Assembly (NCBI GenBank): GCA_051889975.1
Contig: JBJFDJ010000029.1
Coordinates: 1-33,801, forward strand
Direction of reading: 5' to 3'
DNA from: UBA9845 sp051889975
GTDB lineage: Bacteria > Bacillota > Clostridia > Christensenellales > UBA1242
Length of the DNA: 33,801 bases
Shown here piece after piece: positions 23,216-32,366 of the stretch. Positions within the stretch are counted from its first letter, which is position 1; every line of letters begins with the position of its first letter. A program made the position numbers and the translations under genes. The notes below the pieces were generated by a model that did no database searches, had not been told where the DNA came from, and saw only the letters and a program-made list of their open reading frames with translations.

Positions 23216-24748
23216 ATGTTAAGCAAATTAAAGAGTTTTGGACTTATAGGAATTTCTGGTTATCCTGTTGATGTTGAAATTGACTTAAACAATGGCTTGC
23301 CATCATATAGTGTTGTCGGACTACCTGATGCAAGCATAAAAGAAGGCAAAGACCGTATTATGTCGGCAATCAAAAACACAGGGCTAGAATATCCCTTGTA
23401 TAAAATAACCGTAAATTTGGCGCCAGCAGACACAAAAAAAATTGGTGCGTTTTATGACCTTCCCATTGCGCTTGGCTTAGTTTCGGCAACTGACCAAATG
23501 CCAATACATAGCACAGATGGTTTTGTTATTTTGGGCGAACTGTCTTTAAATGGCGATGTTAGAAAAATAAGAGGCATTTTGCCCATGCTTATAAGCGCAA
23601 GAGAAAACGGCTACAAAAAAGTTATGATACCTTATGAAAATTGCATGGAAGCAAGTTTTATTGAAGGGCTTGAAGTTTATGCAGTTAAAACTTTGCGTGA
23701 AGCAGTTGACTTTTTTAATAAAACAATAGAATTAAAACCAGTTGAAATTTCAAGTTATGAAAATTTAAAACCAATAGGGCTTGCGTTTAATGATTTTTGT
23801 TACATCAAAGGTCAAAAAACGGCAAAAAGGGCAATGGAAATTGCTGCGGCAGGTGGTCATAACTTAATTATGCTTGGACCACCCGGAAGTGGCAAAAGTA
23901 TGTTGGCAAAAAGCTTTCCGTCAATCCTGCCAGATATGACTTTTGAAGAAGCACTTGAAGTTACAAAAATACACAGCGTTGCTGGCACTTTAGATAGCAA
24001 AAACGGAATTGTTTTAACCAGACCATTTAGGTCTCCACATCACACAACAACAGTTATTACAATGATTGGTGGCAACAAAGATAGCAGACCCGGAGAAGTA
24101 AGTCTTGCACACAATGGTGTTTTGTTTTTAGACGAATTGCCAGAATACCCACGAAGGCTAATTGAAACAATGCGTCAACCCTTGGAAGACCGAATTGTGA
24201 CAGTTGCACGCATTGCACAGGTAGTTGAGTATCCAGCAGATTTTACGCTAATATCAAGTATGAACCCTTGCCCTTGTGGATATTATGGAAGCAAAACCCA
24301 CGAATGCAAATGCACGATGTCGCAAATTCACAACTATTTAAACAAATTAAGTGGTCCACTTATGGACAGAATTGACTTGCAAATAGAAGTTGATGCCATA
24401 ACTTATGACGACTTAAAACAAGATACAACCGAAGAGACATCTGCCGTTATAAAAGAAAGAGTCACAAAGGCAAGGCTTTTGCAAACGCAGAGATTTAAAG
24501 ACAGCAAAATTCACAACAATTCGGCAATGAATTCGGCAATGGTTAAAAAATATTGCAAGTTAGATGCTCAATGTGAACAGGTTTTAAAAAATGCTTTTGA
24601 AAAACTTAAATTAACTGCAAGAGCACATGACCGAATTTTAAAAGTTGCTCGCACAATTGCAGATTTGGATGGCTCGCAAGACATACAACTTTCGCATTTA
24701 ATAGAAGCAATTAATTATCGTAGTTTAGACCGTAAATATTGGTTATAA
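23216..24748 (+). CDS. comM: YifB/ComM family AAA ATPase (Mg-chelatase-like)
   Basis: A 510-residue member of the YifB/ComM family. ComM is a hexameric helicase that promotes branch migration during natural transformation in Gram-negative bacteria. In Firmicutes the role is less clear. Domains in order are an N-terminal Lon-S5-like domain (to about residue 170, with SYSVVGLPDASIKE and LAPADTKKIGAFYDLP), the AAA domain with Walker A GPPGSGKSMLAK near 222-233 and Walker B VLFLDELPEY, and a C-terminal Mg-chelatase-like domain with the cysteine cluster CPCGYYGSKTHECKC and the final RAHDRILKVARTIADL segment. It is followed after a promoter gap by dprA. Confidence 0.94.
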   Translation: MLSKLKSFGLIGISGYPVDVEIDLNNGLPSYSVVGLPDASIKEGKDRIMSAIKNTGLEYPLYKITVNLAPADTKKIGAFYDLPIALGLVSATDQMPIHSTDGFVILGELSLNGDVRKIRGILPMLISARENGYKKVMIPYENCMEASFIEGLEVYAVKTLREAVDFFNKTIELKPVEISSYENLKPIGLAFNDFCYIKGQKTAKRAMEIAAAGGHNLIMLGPPGSGKSMLAKSFPSILPDMTFEEALEVTKIHSVAGTLDSKNGIVLTRPFRSPHHTTTVITMIGGNKDSRPGEVSLAHNGVLFLDELPEYPRRLIETMRQPLEDRIVTVARIAQVVEYPADFTLISSMNPCPCGYYGSKTHECKCTMSQIHNYLNKLSGPLMDRIDLQIEVDAITYDDLKQDTTEETSAVIKERVTKARLLQTQRFKDSKIHNNSAMNSAMVKKYCKLDAQCEQVLKNAFEKLKLTARAHDRILKVARTIADLDGSQDIQLSHLIEAINYRSLDRKYWL

Positions 24749-24764
24749 TTTTAATAAACAATAT

Positions 24765-24792
24765 TTGATAAAAAGTAAGTAAAATGTATAAG
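24765..24792 (+). promoter_or_regulatory. Possible promoter of dprA-topA operon
   Basis: TTGATA (24765-24770), a 16-bp spacer and TATAAG (24787-24792). Transcription would begin near 24799 and give a leader of about 60 nt that carries the three CTATGCAAA repeats. Confidence 0.45.
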
Positions 24793-24801
24793 TTTAATGT
24801 G

Positions 24802-24844
24802 CTATGCAAAATCAATACTATGCAAAAAATAAGTGCTATGCAAA
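24802..24844 (+). repeat. Three CTATGCAAA repeats in the dprA leader
   Basis: CTATGCAAA occurs at 24802-24810, 24818-24826 and 24836-24844, with 16- and 18-bp periods. The first and third are preceded by GTG. An open frame of 15 codons from 24804 ends at 24849-24851, touching the dprA ribosome site. Function unknown. Confidence 0.75.
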
Positions 24845-24859
24845 TATTTAAAGGAGTTT

Positions 24860-25942
24860 ATGTATTCAAAAAGTGAACAAGCAATAATATGGCTTGATAT
24901 GTTTGATTTTTTAACATACAAAAAGCAAGAGAGCATTCTTGCTCTTTTTGACGAGCCAGAAGAAATTTTTGAAAGTTTTGGTTTGTGCTATGACAAGGTT
25001 AAAAATCTTGTAACAAAACAACAATTTGACCAAATGACATATTCACTTGATGCTCAATTTTTAAATTCATATATCTTAAGTTTACAAAGCAAGGGCATAA
25101 AAGTTTTAACTTGTGTTAGCGAACAATATCCAAAACAATTTTTAGATTATGCCGAAATGCCTTTTATTTTATATTGCAAAGGTGATATATCTCTTTTAAA
25201 AACAAAATGCGTTGCAATTGTTGGAAGTCGCAAACCAACAAACTATGGCAAGCAAGTCACCGAAAAATTTGCTCGGGCAATTGCAACAAGTGGCGTGACG
25301 GTTGTAAGTGGTCTTGCAGATGGTGTTGATGCCATTGCTCATCGCACTGCACTTGAATGTGGTGGCAAAACCATTGCTGTTATGGGCAGTGGTTTTAACA
25401 ATATTTATCCAAAAGATAACTTTAATTTAGAAAATCAAATTGAACAAAACGGGCTTGTGATAACCGAATACAAGCCAACCGAGTTGCCAGCACCATGGCA
25501 TTATCCTGTGCGCAATCGCATAATTGCAGGCCTATCAAATGCAGTTTTAATAACCGAAGCAAGTGCAAAAAGTGGCGCACTATACACAAGAGATTATTGT
25601 TTGGATTATGGCATAGATTTATATGCAATTCCGGGAGAAATAACAAATTTTTCTTCTGCTGGTTGCAATATGATTATAAAATCTTGTCAGGCTTCACTTG
25701 TAACAACTGCTGATGATATTTTAGAGAAATTGAATGTTGTAAACAAATACAATCCCGTTGTTAGAAATTTGCAACTTTCTTTTGACGAGCAAAATATTTT
25801 AAGTGCCATAAAAGGCGAAACGCATTTTGATGAAATACAACTTGCAACAAAACTAGACACAAAAACACTTATAACATTGTTGACAACAATGGAATTAAGT
25901 GGAATAATTAAAAAATTAGCTGGAAATTACTATTGCAAATAA
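24860..25942 (+). CDS. dprA: DNA processing protein DprA (Smf)
   Basis: DprA binds incoming single-stranded DNA and loads RecA during natural transformation. It is also kept widely in species without known competence. The 360-residue protein has an N-terminal helical region, the extended Rossmann DprA domain with VAIVGSRKPTNYGKQVTEK and VVSGLADGVDAIAHRTAL near 123-165, the RNRIIAGLS segment, and a C-terminal winged-helix domain (ILSAIKGETHFDEIQLATKL). I chose the ATG at 24860 with an AAGGAG site immediately before it. A GTG at 24833 falls in the repeat leader. topA follows after 28 bp. Confidence 0.95.
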   Translation: MYSKSEQAIIWLDMFDFLTYKKQESILALFDEPEEIFESFGLCYDKVKNLVTKQQFDQMTYSLDAQFLNSYILSLQSKGIKVLTCVSEQYPKQFLDYAEMPFILYCKGDISLLKTKCVAIVGSRKPTNYGKQVTEKFARAIATSGVTVVSGLADGVDAIAHRTALECGGKTIAVMGSGFNNIYPKDNFNLENQIEQNGLVITEYKPTELPAPWHYPVRNRIIAGLSNAVLITEASAKSGALYTRDYCLDYGIDLYAIPGEITNFSSAGCNMIIKSCQASLVTTADDILEKLNVVNKYNPVVRNLQLSFDEQNILSAIKGETHFDEIQLATKLDTKTLITLLTTMELSGIIKKLAGNYYCK

Positions 25943-25970
25943 GTTTTATTGCAACAATTGGGGGATATAA

Positions 25971-28121
25971 ATGAAACTACTTATAATTGAAAGTGGCGGA
26001 AAAGTTGATACAATTAAAAAATACTTGGGCAAAGATTGGGAAGTTTTTGCCACAGGTGGTCACATAAGAGATTTGCCAGAAAAGTCTATGGGCGTTGACA
26101 TAAAAAATAACTTTGAACCAACTTATGAGTTAAGGGCAGACAAAATGTCAACGATTAACAAGTTAAAAGAAAAGGCAAAAAAGGCAGAAGAAATTTTCAT
26201 TGCAACCGACCCTGACCGAGAAGGCGAAGCAATTGGTTGGCATGTTGCAAATATATTGGGTTTGGACTTAAACAAAAAGGACAGAGTAACTTTTAACAGC
26301 ATCACAAAAGATGTTATTCAGGCAGAAATAAAAAAGCCACGTGCAATTGATTTAAAAATGGTTGATGCACAACAAGCACGCCGAGTTTTAGACAGGCTGG
26401 TTGGCTATAAAATTTCTCCTATACTTTGCAAAAAAATCACCAACCGTATAAGCGCTGGCAGAGTGCAAAGCGTGGCATTAAAACTTGTTGTTGACAGAGA
26501 ACGAGAAATTCAAAACTTTGTGCCAGAAGAATATTGGACGCTTACGGCAGAACTTGAAAAGCCAAATGCTAAACCTATCTTTAAGGCAACATTAAACACC
26601 ATAACCAACAAAAAAATCAAACTCAAAAACAAAGATATGGTGGACAGAACAATCAATCATATAAAGGACGGCAGTTTTGTTGTTTCAAACGTTAAAAAAA
26701 GCCTTTCAAAAAGTCATGCGCCAGCACCATTTACAACAAGCAGTATGCAAAAAGATGCCATCAAAAAACTCAATATGTCATCAAAGCAAGTTAGCAGTTG
26801 CGCACAAGAGTTGTATGAAGGCGTTGAACTGGGCGAAGAAGGAAAGGTTGCACTTGTTACTTATATAAGAACCGATTCGGTTAGAGTTAGTGACGAAGCA
26901 AGGGCAAATGCAAAAGATTATATTATAAACAAATATGGTGCAGAATATTATCCAAGCAAGCCAAACATTTACAAGAGCAAGGGCGAAAATGTGCAAGATG
27001 CCCACGAAGCAATTAGACCAACTCACTTAGAAAAAACGCCAGAAAGCGTAAAACCTTATTTGAGCTCGGCAAACTATAAACTTTACAAATTGATATATGA
27101 AAGATTTTTGGCAAGTCAAATGGCAGAAGCAACATTTAACAGTGTAACGGTTGACATTGAAGCAACTGATTGTCAGTTTAAAGTTAGTGGCAAAACACCA
27201 AAGTTTGCTGGATATACAATTATTTACACCGAATCAAAGATGGCAGAAGCCGAAGACGAAGTTAAAGATACAAAACTACCTGCACTTGAAAAAGGTGATA
27301 ACTTAAAACTTATCAATCTGTTGCCAGAACAAAAATTCACAAAGCCAAGCCCAAGATATGACGAGTCATCACTTATTGATGCAATGGAAAAAAACGGCAT
27401 AGGCAGACCTGCAACATATGCACCAACTCTTTCTATTTTGACTTCAAGAAAATATGTTACAAAAGAAAAGAAGGGAGTTTTAATTCCAACCGAACTAGGA
27501 TTTCAAATAACAGACCTGTTGCAAAAGTATTTTTCTAGCATCATAAATGTCAACTTTACAGCAGAAATGGAAGATAACCTTGATAAGGTTGCAAATGAAA
27601 ATTTAGAATGGCATTCGCTCATTGCAAAATTCTATGACGAGTTTTTGCCACAACTTAAAAATGCAAATCTTGACAATACTTCATACATCAAAAAACAACC
27701 CGACGAAGTGAGTGATGTCAAGTGTGATAAATGTGGTGCAATGATGGTCATTAAAAATGGAAAGTTTGGCAAGTTTTTGGCTTGTCCAAATTACCCAAAG
27801 TGCAAGAACATAAAAAATTTGCAACAGACGGCAGTGGTGGTTGGCAAATGCCCAAATTGTAGCAAGAATTTGCTAGAACGAAAGAGCAAAAAGGGTAAAA
27901 TTTATTATTCTTGTGAAGATTATGAAAATTGCAAATTTATGAGTTGGGATTTGCCACTAGATGAGCAATGTGAAAAATGTGGTTGCTATATGGTTAAAAA
28001 GGAAACAAAAAACAACATCATAAAGCGTTGTAGCAACCCAGATTGTGATTATGCAGTGATAACAAAAAAACAAAAAGATGTTGAAGAAAAAACTACTGAA
28101 GACAATGGAAGTGAAATTTGA
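25971..28121 (+). CDS. topA: DNA topoisomerase I
   Basis: TopA relaxes negative supercoils by a type IA mechanism. The 716-residue enzyme has the N-terminal TOPRIM domain (MKLLIIESGGKVDTIKKYL, later ATDPDREGEAIGWHV with the Mg-binding DxD), the catalytic tyrosine Tyr298 in VTYIRTDS, and the IGRPATYAPT segment near 480. Three C-terminal zinc-ribbon motifs are CDKCG...CPNYPKC, CPNCS...CEDYENC and CEKCG...CSNPDC. The GGGGGAT site precedes the ATG. The stop codon shares its last base with the trmFO start (TGATG). The order dprA-topA-trmFO is the standard Firmicutes order. Confidence 0.97.
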   Translation: MKLLIIESGGKVDTIKKYLGKDWEVFATGGHIRDLPEKSMGVDIKNNFEPTYELRADKMSTINKLKEKAKKAEEIFIATDPDREGEAIGWHVANILGLDLNKKDRVTFNSITKDVIQAEIKKPRAIDLKMVDAQQARRVLDRLVGYKISPILCKKITNRISAGRVQSVALKLVVDREREIQNFVPEEYWTLTAELEKPNAKPIFKATLNTITNKKIKLKNKDMVDRTINHIKDGSFVVSNVKKSLSKSHAPAPFTTSSMQKDAIKKLNMSSKQVSSCAQELYEGVELGEEGKVALVTYIRTDSVRVSDEARANAKDYIINKYGAEYYPSKPNIYKSKGENVQDAHEAIRPTHLEKTPESVKPYLSSANYKLYKLIYERFLASQMAEATFNSVTVDIEATDCQFKVSGKTPKFAGYTIIYTESKMAEAEDEVKDTKLPALEKGDNLKLINLLPEQKFTKPSPRYDESSLIDAMEKNGIGRPATYAPTLSILTSRKYVTKEKKGVLIPTELGFQITDLLQKYFSSIINVNFTAEMEDNLDKVANENLEWHSLIAKFYDEFLPQLKNANLDNTSYIKKQPDEVSDVKCDKCGAMMVIKNGKFGKFLACPNYPKCKNIKNLQQTAVVVGKCPNCSKNLLERKSKKGKIYYSCEDYENCKFMSWDLPLDEQCEKCGCYMVKKETKNNIIKRCSNPDCDYAVITKKQKDVEEKTTEDNGSEI

Positions 28122-29422
28122 TGTTAAAAGTTAATGTTATAGGTGGTGGTCTTGCTGGCAGTGAAGCAAGCTTTCAACTTGCAAAACGCGGATTTGAAGT
28201 TCATTTATATGAGCAAAAGCCAACCAATTTTAGCCCAGCACACAAAAACAAAAATTTTGCAGAACTTGTTTGTAGCAATTCATTAAAAAGCAATGCGTTA
28301 ACAAATTCTTGTGGGCTGTTAAAACAAGAGTTAAGGGAACTTGGCAGTTTATTAATTGATGTGGCAGACAAAACTAGCGTGCCATGTGGCGAAGCGCTAG
28401 GCGTTGACAGAGAGCTGTTTGCCAGTGAAATTACAAAAGTTTTAAAAAGTTTTGATAACATAATTATTCACAATGAAGTTGTAAGTGACATTGACCTATC
28501 TCAGCCAACTATCATAGCAACTGGACCTTTAACAGATAAAGTGTTGCTAAAAAATTTAATGAACAAATTGGGCGATGACAGTTGTTATTTCTTTGATGCA
28601 ATAGCACCAATAGTCACAAGAGAAAGCCTTGATGAAAACTGTTATTTTGTTGCAAACAGATATGACAAAGGTGACACGCAAGGCGATTATATAAATTGCC
28701 CAATGAACAAAGAAGAATATGAGTTGTTTTATAGTGAACTTATAAACGCAAAGACTGTTGAACTAAAAGACTTTGAAAACAAAAAAGTCTTTGAGAGTTG
28801 TATGCCAATTGAAGTCAATGCAAAGCGTGGCTACAAAACATTGACCTTTGGAATTTTAAAGCCAAAGGGCTTGATTGACCCAAAAACTGGCAAGATGCCT
28901 TATGCGTGTTTGCAACTGCGAAAAGAAAGCAATTTTAATTCGTTATATAATTTGGTGGGCTGTCAAACAAATATGTTGTTTGGCGAGCAAAAGAGAGTTT
29001 TTAGTTTGATACCTGCACTTAAAAACGCAAATTTTGTAAGATATGGTGAAATGCACCGAAATTCATATATAAATGCCCCAAAACATTTAAACGAGTTCTA
29101 TCAACTAAAAAAATATCCAAATGTTTTTGTTGCAGGGCAATTAAGTGGAGTTGAAGGCTATGTTGAAAGCATTTCTAGTGGGCTATATTGTGCAATAAAT
29201 ATGGCAAACTATTTGCAAAACAAAACTTTTGTTAAATTTTCAAATTGCACTGCAATTGGTTCGTTGCCGGCATATATTTCATCTGCAAGCGAAAAAAACT
29301 TTCAACCAATGAACAGCAATTGGGGAATTATAAAAAGTGAGTTAAAAGAAAAAACTGACAGAGCACAAGTTGCTTTGAACGAAATAAAAAATTATAAGGA
29401 GAAAGAAAATGGAACAATTTAG
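28121..29422 (+). CDS. trmFO: TrmFO, folate-dependent tRNA U54 methyltransferase
   Basis: TrmFO (formerly Gid) makes m5U54 in tRNA using methylenetetrahydrofolate and FAD. The 433-residue protein starts MLKVNVIGGGLAGSEAS, an FAD-binding Rossmann motif. It continues with the FAELVCSNSLKSN segment, CGEALGVDRE, and near the end the VAGQLSGVEGYVESISSGL motif typical of the family. I chose the ATG at 28121, which overlaps the topA stop by one base, rather than the TTG one codon earlier. It overlaps hslV by 14 bp. In Bacillus codV (a XerC-type recombinase) lies between trmFO and hslV. It is absent here. Confidence 0.96.
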   Translation: MLKVNVIGGGLAGSEASFQLAKRGFEVHLYEQKPTNFSPAHKNKNFAELVCSNSLKSNALTNSCGLLKQELRELGSLLIDVADKTSVPCGEALGVDRELFASEITKVLKSFDNIIIHNEVVSDIDLSQPTIIATGPLTDKVLLKNLMNKLGDDSCYFFDAIAPIVTRESLDENCYFVANRYDKGDTQGDYINCPMNKEEYELFYSELINAKTVELKDFENKKVFESCMPIEVNAKRGYKTLTFGILKPKGLIDPKTGKMPYACLQLRKESNFNSLYNLVGCQTNMLFGEQKRVFSLIPALKNANFVRYGEMHRNSYINAPKHLNEFYQLKKYPNVFVAGQLSGVEGYVESISSGLYCAINMANYLQNKTFVKFSNCTAIGSLPAYISSASEKNFQPMNSNWGIIKSELKEKTDRAQVALNEIKNYKEKENGTI

Positions 29423-29945
29423 AGGAACGACAATAGTGGCAATTAAACGAGATGGAAAAATTGCTGTGGCAGGTGACGGACAAGTTACCATGGGACAAAA
29501 TGTTGTGATGAAAAGCAATGCAAAAAAAGTTAGACGCATTTTTGGCGACAAAGTGGTTGTTGGCTTTGCAGGTGGCGTTGCAGATGCTTTTTCGCTATGC
29601 AATCGTTTTGAAGATATGTTAAACAAATTTAATGGCAATTTGATGAGAAGTTCCGTTGAACTTGCTGTTGCTTTTAGAACTGATGAAATTATGAGAAAGT
29701 TAGAAGCACTTATGATTGTTGCCGACAAAGAAAATCTGTTTATTATTTCTGGCAACGGCGAAGTTATTGAACCAGATAACGGAATATGTGCAATTGGAAG
29801 TGGTGGCAACTATGCAATGGCAGCAGCAAGGGCTCTTATGCAAAACACAGATTTATCTGCCAAAGAAATAGCCGAAAAGTCATTGCGCATTGCAAGTGAG
29901 ATTTGTATTTTTACAAATGGAAATATCATTGTGGAGGAAGTTTAA
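29409..29945 (+). CDS. hslV: ATP-dependent protease subunit HslV (ClpQ)
   Basis: HslV is the proteolytic core of the HslUV protease, related to proteasome beta subunits. The 178-residue protein has a short propeptide (MEQFRG) before TTIVAI, so Thr7 should be the catalytic N-terminal residue after processing. GDGQVTMGQ and the later FAGGVADAF segment are diagnostic. An AAGGAG-type site lies in the end of trmFO. hslU starts one base after its stop. Bacillus ClpQ uses Ser at this position in some species; here it is Thr. Confidence 0.96.
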   Translation: MEQFRGTTIVAIKRDGKIAVAGDGQVTMGQNVVMKSNAKKVRRIFGDKVVVGFAGGVADAFSLCNRFEDMLNKFNGNLMRSSVELAVAFRTDEIMRKLEALMIVADKENLFIISGNGEVIEPDNGICAIGSGGNYAMAAARALMQNTDLSAKEIAEKSLRIASEICIFTNGNIIVEEV

Positions 29946-29946
29946 T

Positions 29947-31251
29947 ATGGACTATACACCAAAACAAATTGTTGAAGAATTAGACAAATACATCGTTGGT
30001 CAAAACGAAGCAAAAAAAGCAGTTGCCGTTGCGTTAAGGAATAGATATCGCCGTAGCAAGTTATCAAGTGAAGAACGCGAAGAAATAATGCCAAAAAATA
30101 TAATTTTAAAAGGTCCAACTGGTGTGGGCAAAACTGAAATTGCCAGACGCCTAGCAAAACTTGTAAGTGCTCCTTTTGTTAAAGTGGAAGCAACAAAATT
30201 TACTGAAGTTGGCTATGTTGGTCGGGACTGCGAAAGCATGATAAGAGATTTGGTGGAAACTGCTGTTAGAATGGTTAAAAAGGAAAAGACTCTTGCCGTA
30301 AAAGAAAAAGTTGACAGAATTGTTTGCGACAAGTTGTTTAACATTGTTTATCCAACAAAAAAGATTGAAGGTGCTGATGAAAGTTTGGATAAGCAACGCA
30401 TAAGGGCAGAGTTGCAACAAGGAAATTATGACGAAGAATTTGTAGAAATTGATGTTGCAGAAGCACCAAAAAATATTGAAGTTTTGGCAACAGGAAGTGC
30501 AGAAATCAATTTGGGCAGTATCTTTGAAAATTTTATGCCAAACAAAAAACGAAAGAAAAAAGTTACAATAAAAGAAGCAAAAGCATTGATTGGCGAAGAA
30601 GAGAGTTCAAAACTCATTGACCTTGACAATGTTAACAGTGAAGCCATTAACAGAGTTGAGCAAGAAGGCATCATATTTTTAGATGAAATAGACAAAATTG
30701 CCAGCAAAGAAAACAGCAAAGGCCCTGATGTATCGCGTGAAGGTGTGCAAAGAGATTTGTTGCCTTTTGTTGAAGGAACAACAGTTACAACAAAATATGG
30801 ACAAGTTAAAACGGACTACATTTTGTTTATTGCCGCAGGTGCATTTCATGTGTCATCAATGAATGATTTAATTCCAGAATTGCAAGGAAGATTTCCTGTT
30901 AGAGTTGAACTTGACAATTTGACAAAGGAAGATTTTTTAAAAATTTTAACCGAGCCTAAAAATGCAACAATCAAACAATATCAAAGTTTGTTAAAAGTTG
31001 ACAATGTAAATTTAAGTTTTACACAAGATGCACTTGAAAGAATTGCAGAGATTGCAGAACAGCAAAATTTGACGAGTGAAAACATTGGCGCAAGAAGACT
31101 TAACACAATACTCGAAAAAGTTTTGGAAGATGTTAATTTTAATGCAACAAACTATGCCGAACCAACTGATTTTGTGGTTGACAGACCTTATGTTGACAAA
31201 ATATTAAAACACGAAATTAAAGACAATGACCTAACAAAATACATTTTGTAA
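29947..31251 (+). CDS. hslU: ATP-dependent protease ATPase subunit HslU (ClpY)
   Basis: HslU unfolds substrates and feeds them to HslV. The 434-residue AAA+ protein begins MDYTPKQIVEELDKYIVGQ, has Walker A GPTGVGKTEIARRLA at 56-70, a shortened I-domain insertion (about 110-220), Walker B IIFLDEIDKIA, and the sensor region near GRFPVRVEL. It ends with a NLTSENIGARRL segment and the conserved C-terminal KYIL tail, which docks into HslV. I chose the ATG at 29947 with a GGAGG site 8 nt upstream. An upstream start at 29890 lies inside hslV. The codY gene that follows in Bacillus is absent. Confidence 0.96.
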   Translation: MDYTPKQIVEELDKYIVGQNEAKKAVAVALRNRYRRSKLSSEEREEIMPKNIILKGPTGVGKTEIARRLAKLVSAPFVKVEATKFTEVGYVGRDCESMIRDLVETAVRMVKKEKTLAVKEKVDRIVCDKLFNIVYPTKKIEGADESLDKQRIRAELQQGNYDEEFVEIDVAEAPKNIEVLATGSAEINLGSIFENFMPNKKRKKKVTIKEAKALIGEEESSKLIDLDNVNSEAINRVEQEGIIFLDEIDKIASKENSKGPDVSREGVQRDLLPFVEGTTVTTKYGQVKTDYILFIAAGAFHVSSMNDLIPELQGRFPVRVELDNLTKEDFLKILTEPKNATIKQYQSLLKVDNVNLSFTQDALERIAEIAEQQNLTSENIGARRLNTILEKVLEDVNFNATNYAEPTDFVVDRPYVDKILKHEIKDNDLTKYIL

Positions 31252-31264
31252 TTGGAGATAAAAA

Positions 31265-31963
31265 ATGGGTATTTTTGACCGAACAATTTCTCTTGTTGGT
31301 GAAGAAAATTTTAACATTTTAAAAAACAAAAAAGTTATAGTTTTTGGTTGTGGTGGAGTTGGTGGCTATGTGGTTGAAATGCTTGCAAGAAGTGGCTTGC
31401 AAAACTTGACAATTGTTGATTTTGACATTGTTAACGAAACAAATATCAACAGACAAATTATTGCAACAAACAACACAATTGGCAAATACAAAGTCGATTG
31501 CTTTAAGGAAAGAGTTTTTAGCATTAATCCAAATTGCAATTTGCTTGCAATAAAAGACAAACTTTTGCCAGATAACATTGAAAAATTTAATTTGTCAAGT
31601 TATGATTTTGTAATTGATTGCATTGATATGGTTACAAGCAAAGTTGAACTGATTAACTATTGCTATCAAAACAACATAAAAATAATTTCCAGCATGGGCA
31701 CTGGCAATCGCAGTCAAGTGCCACAACTAGAAATCACTGATATTTTTAAGACGGAAAATGATGGACTTGCAAAAATTTTACGAAAACTTTTAAGAGAAAA
31801 AGGTGTTAAAAACGCAACTGTCATATATTCAAAACAAAATGCAAAAAAGCAAAAAGTTGTTGCAAGTATTGCATATTATCCTGCAAGTTGTGGAATAATG
31901 ATTAGTGCATATGTTATCAACCAGTTTTTAAAAGAAGGAGAAAAAAATGGAATTATTAAATGA
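31265..31963 (+). CDS. tcdA: tRNA threonylcarbamoyladenosine dehydratase TcdA
   Basis: TcdA, an E1-like (ThiF/MoeB) enzyme, uses ATP to cyclise t6A37 to ct6A. The 232-residue length and motifs fit: the nucleotide-binding VIVFGCGGVGGYVVEML near 24-40, the acidic strand TIVDFDIVNETNINRQ with the conserved Asn/Arg, and the family-specific MGTGNRSQVPQLEITDIFKT followed by LAKILRKLLREKGV, which distinguishes TcdA from ThiF and MoeB. No C-terminal CxxC zinc pair is seen, as expected for TcdA. A TTGGAGA site precedes the ATG. trxA overlaps its last 17 bp. It acts on the product of the TsaB/TsaE pathway encoded at 1.3-2.9 kb. Confidence 0.9.
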   Translation: MGIFDRTISLVGEENFNILKNKKVIVFGCGGVGGYVVEMLARSGLQNLTIVDFDIVNETNINRQIIATNNTIGKYKVDCFKERVFSINPNCNLLAIKDKLLPDNIEKFNLSSYDFVIDCIDMVTSKVELINYCYQNNIKIISSMGTGNRSQVPQLEITDIFKTENDGLAKILRKLLREKGVKNATVIYSKQNAKKQKVVASIAYYPASCGIMISAYVINQFLKEGEKNGIIK

Positions 31964-32258
31964 TAAAAATTTTGATGAAAAAATAAACGAAAAATCTCTT
32001 GTTCTTGTTGACTTTTTTGCAACATGGTGTGGACCTTGCAGAATGCAAGCACCAATTTTAGAGCGAGTTAAAGAAGAACTTGGCGACCAAGTTGAAATTT
32101 ACAAACTTGATGTTGATGAAAACGAACAAACAGCAAAACAGTTTGGCGTGATGAGTATTCCAACTTTAATTTTGTTTAAAAACGGCAAAGAAGTTGCAAA
32201 AAATGTAGGCTTAATGAGTCAAGAAGCAGTTGTTGATTTAATTAATGAAAACAAATAA
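31947..32258 (+). CDS. trxA: Thioredoxin
   Basis: A 103-residue classical thioredoxin with active site WCGPC and the cis-proline in MSIPTLILF, reducing protein disulphides in the cytoplasm. The strong AAGAAGGAG ribosome site lies inside the end of tcdA, and the frames overlap by 17 bp. It is the last gene of the long dprA-to-trxA operon and is followed by a terminator. The Trx reductase gene is not in the window. Confidence 0.96.
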   Translation: MELLNDKNFDEKINEKSLVLVDFFATWCGPCRMQAPILERVKEELGDQVEIYKLDVDENEQTAKQFGVMSIPTLILFKNGKEVAKNVGLMSQEAVVDLINENK

Positions 32259-32342
32259 AAATTTAATTTAAATATTTTTGTTTAAAAAACTGCCAATAAG
32301 ATAAAAACAGTTTTTAAAAACATATATTTTATATTTGAAAAT

Positions 32343-32366
32343 GGTCACATATATTGTGACTTTTTT
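32343..32366 (+). terminator. Intrinsic terminator after trxA
   Basis: A 6-bp stem GTCACA/TGTGAC with loop TATAT, followed by six T. A weaker inverted repeat AAAAACTG/CAGTTTTT with a long loop lies upstream at about 32285-32316. Confidence 0.75.

Noticed and set aside
24833..24859. GTG at 24833 as the dprA start
   Set aside because: It lies within the repeat leader without a ribosome site. ATG at 24860 has AAGGAG directly upstream.
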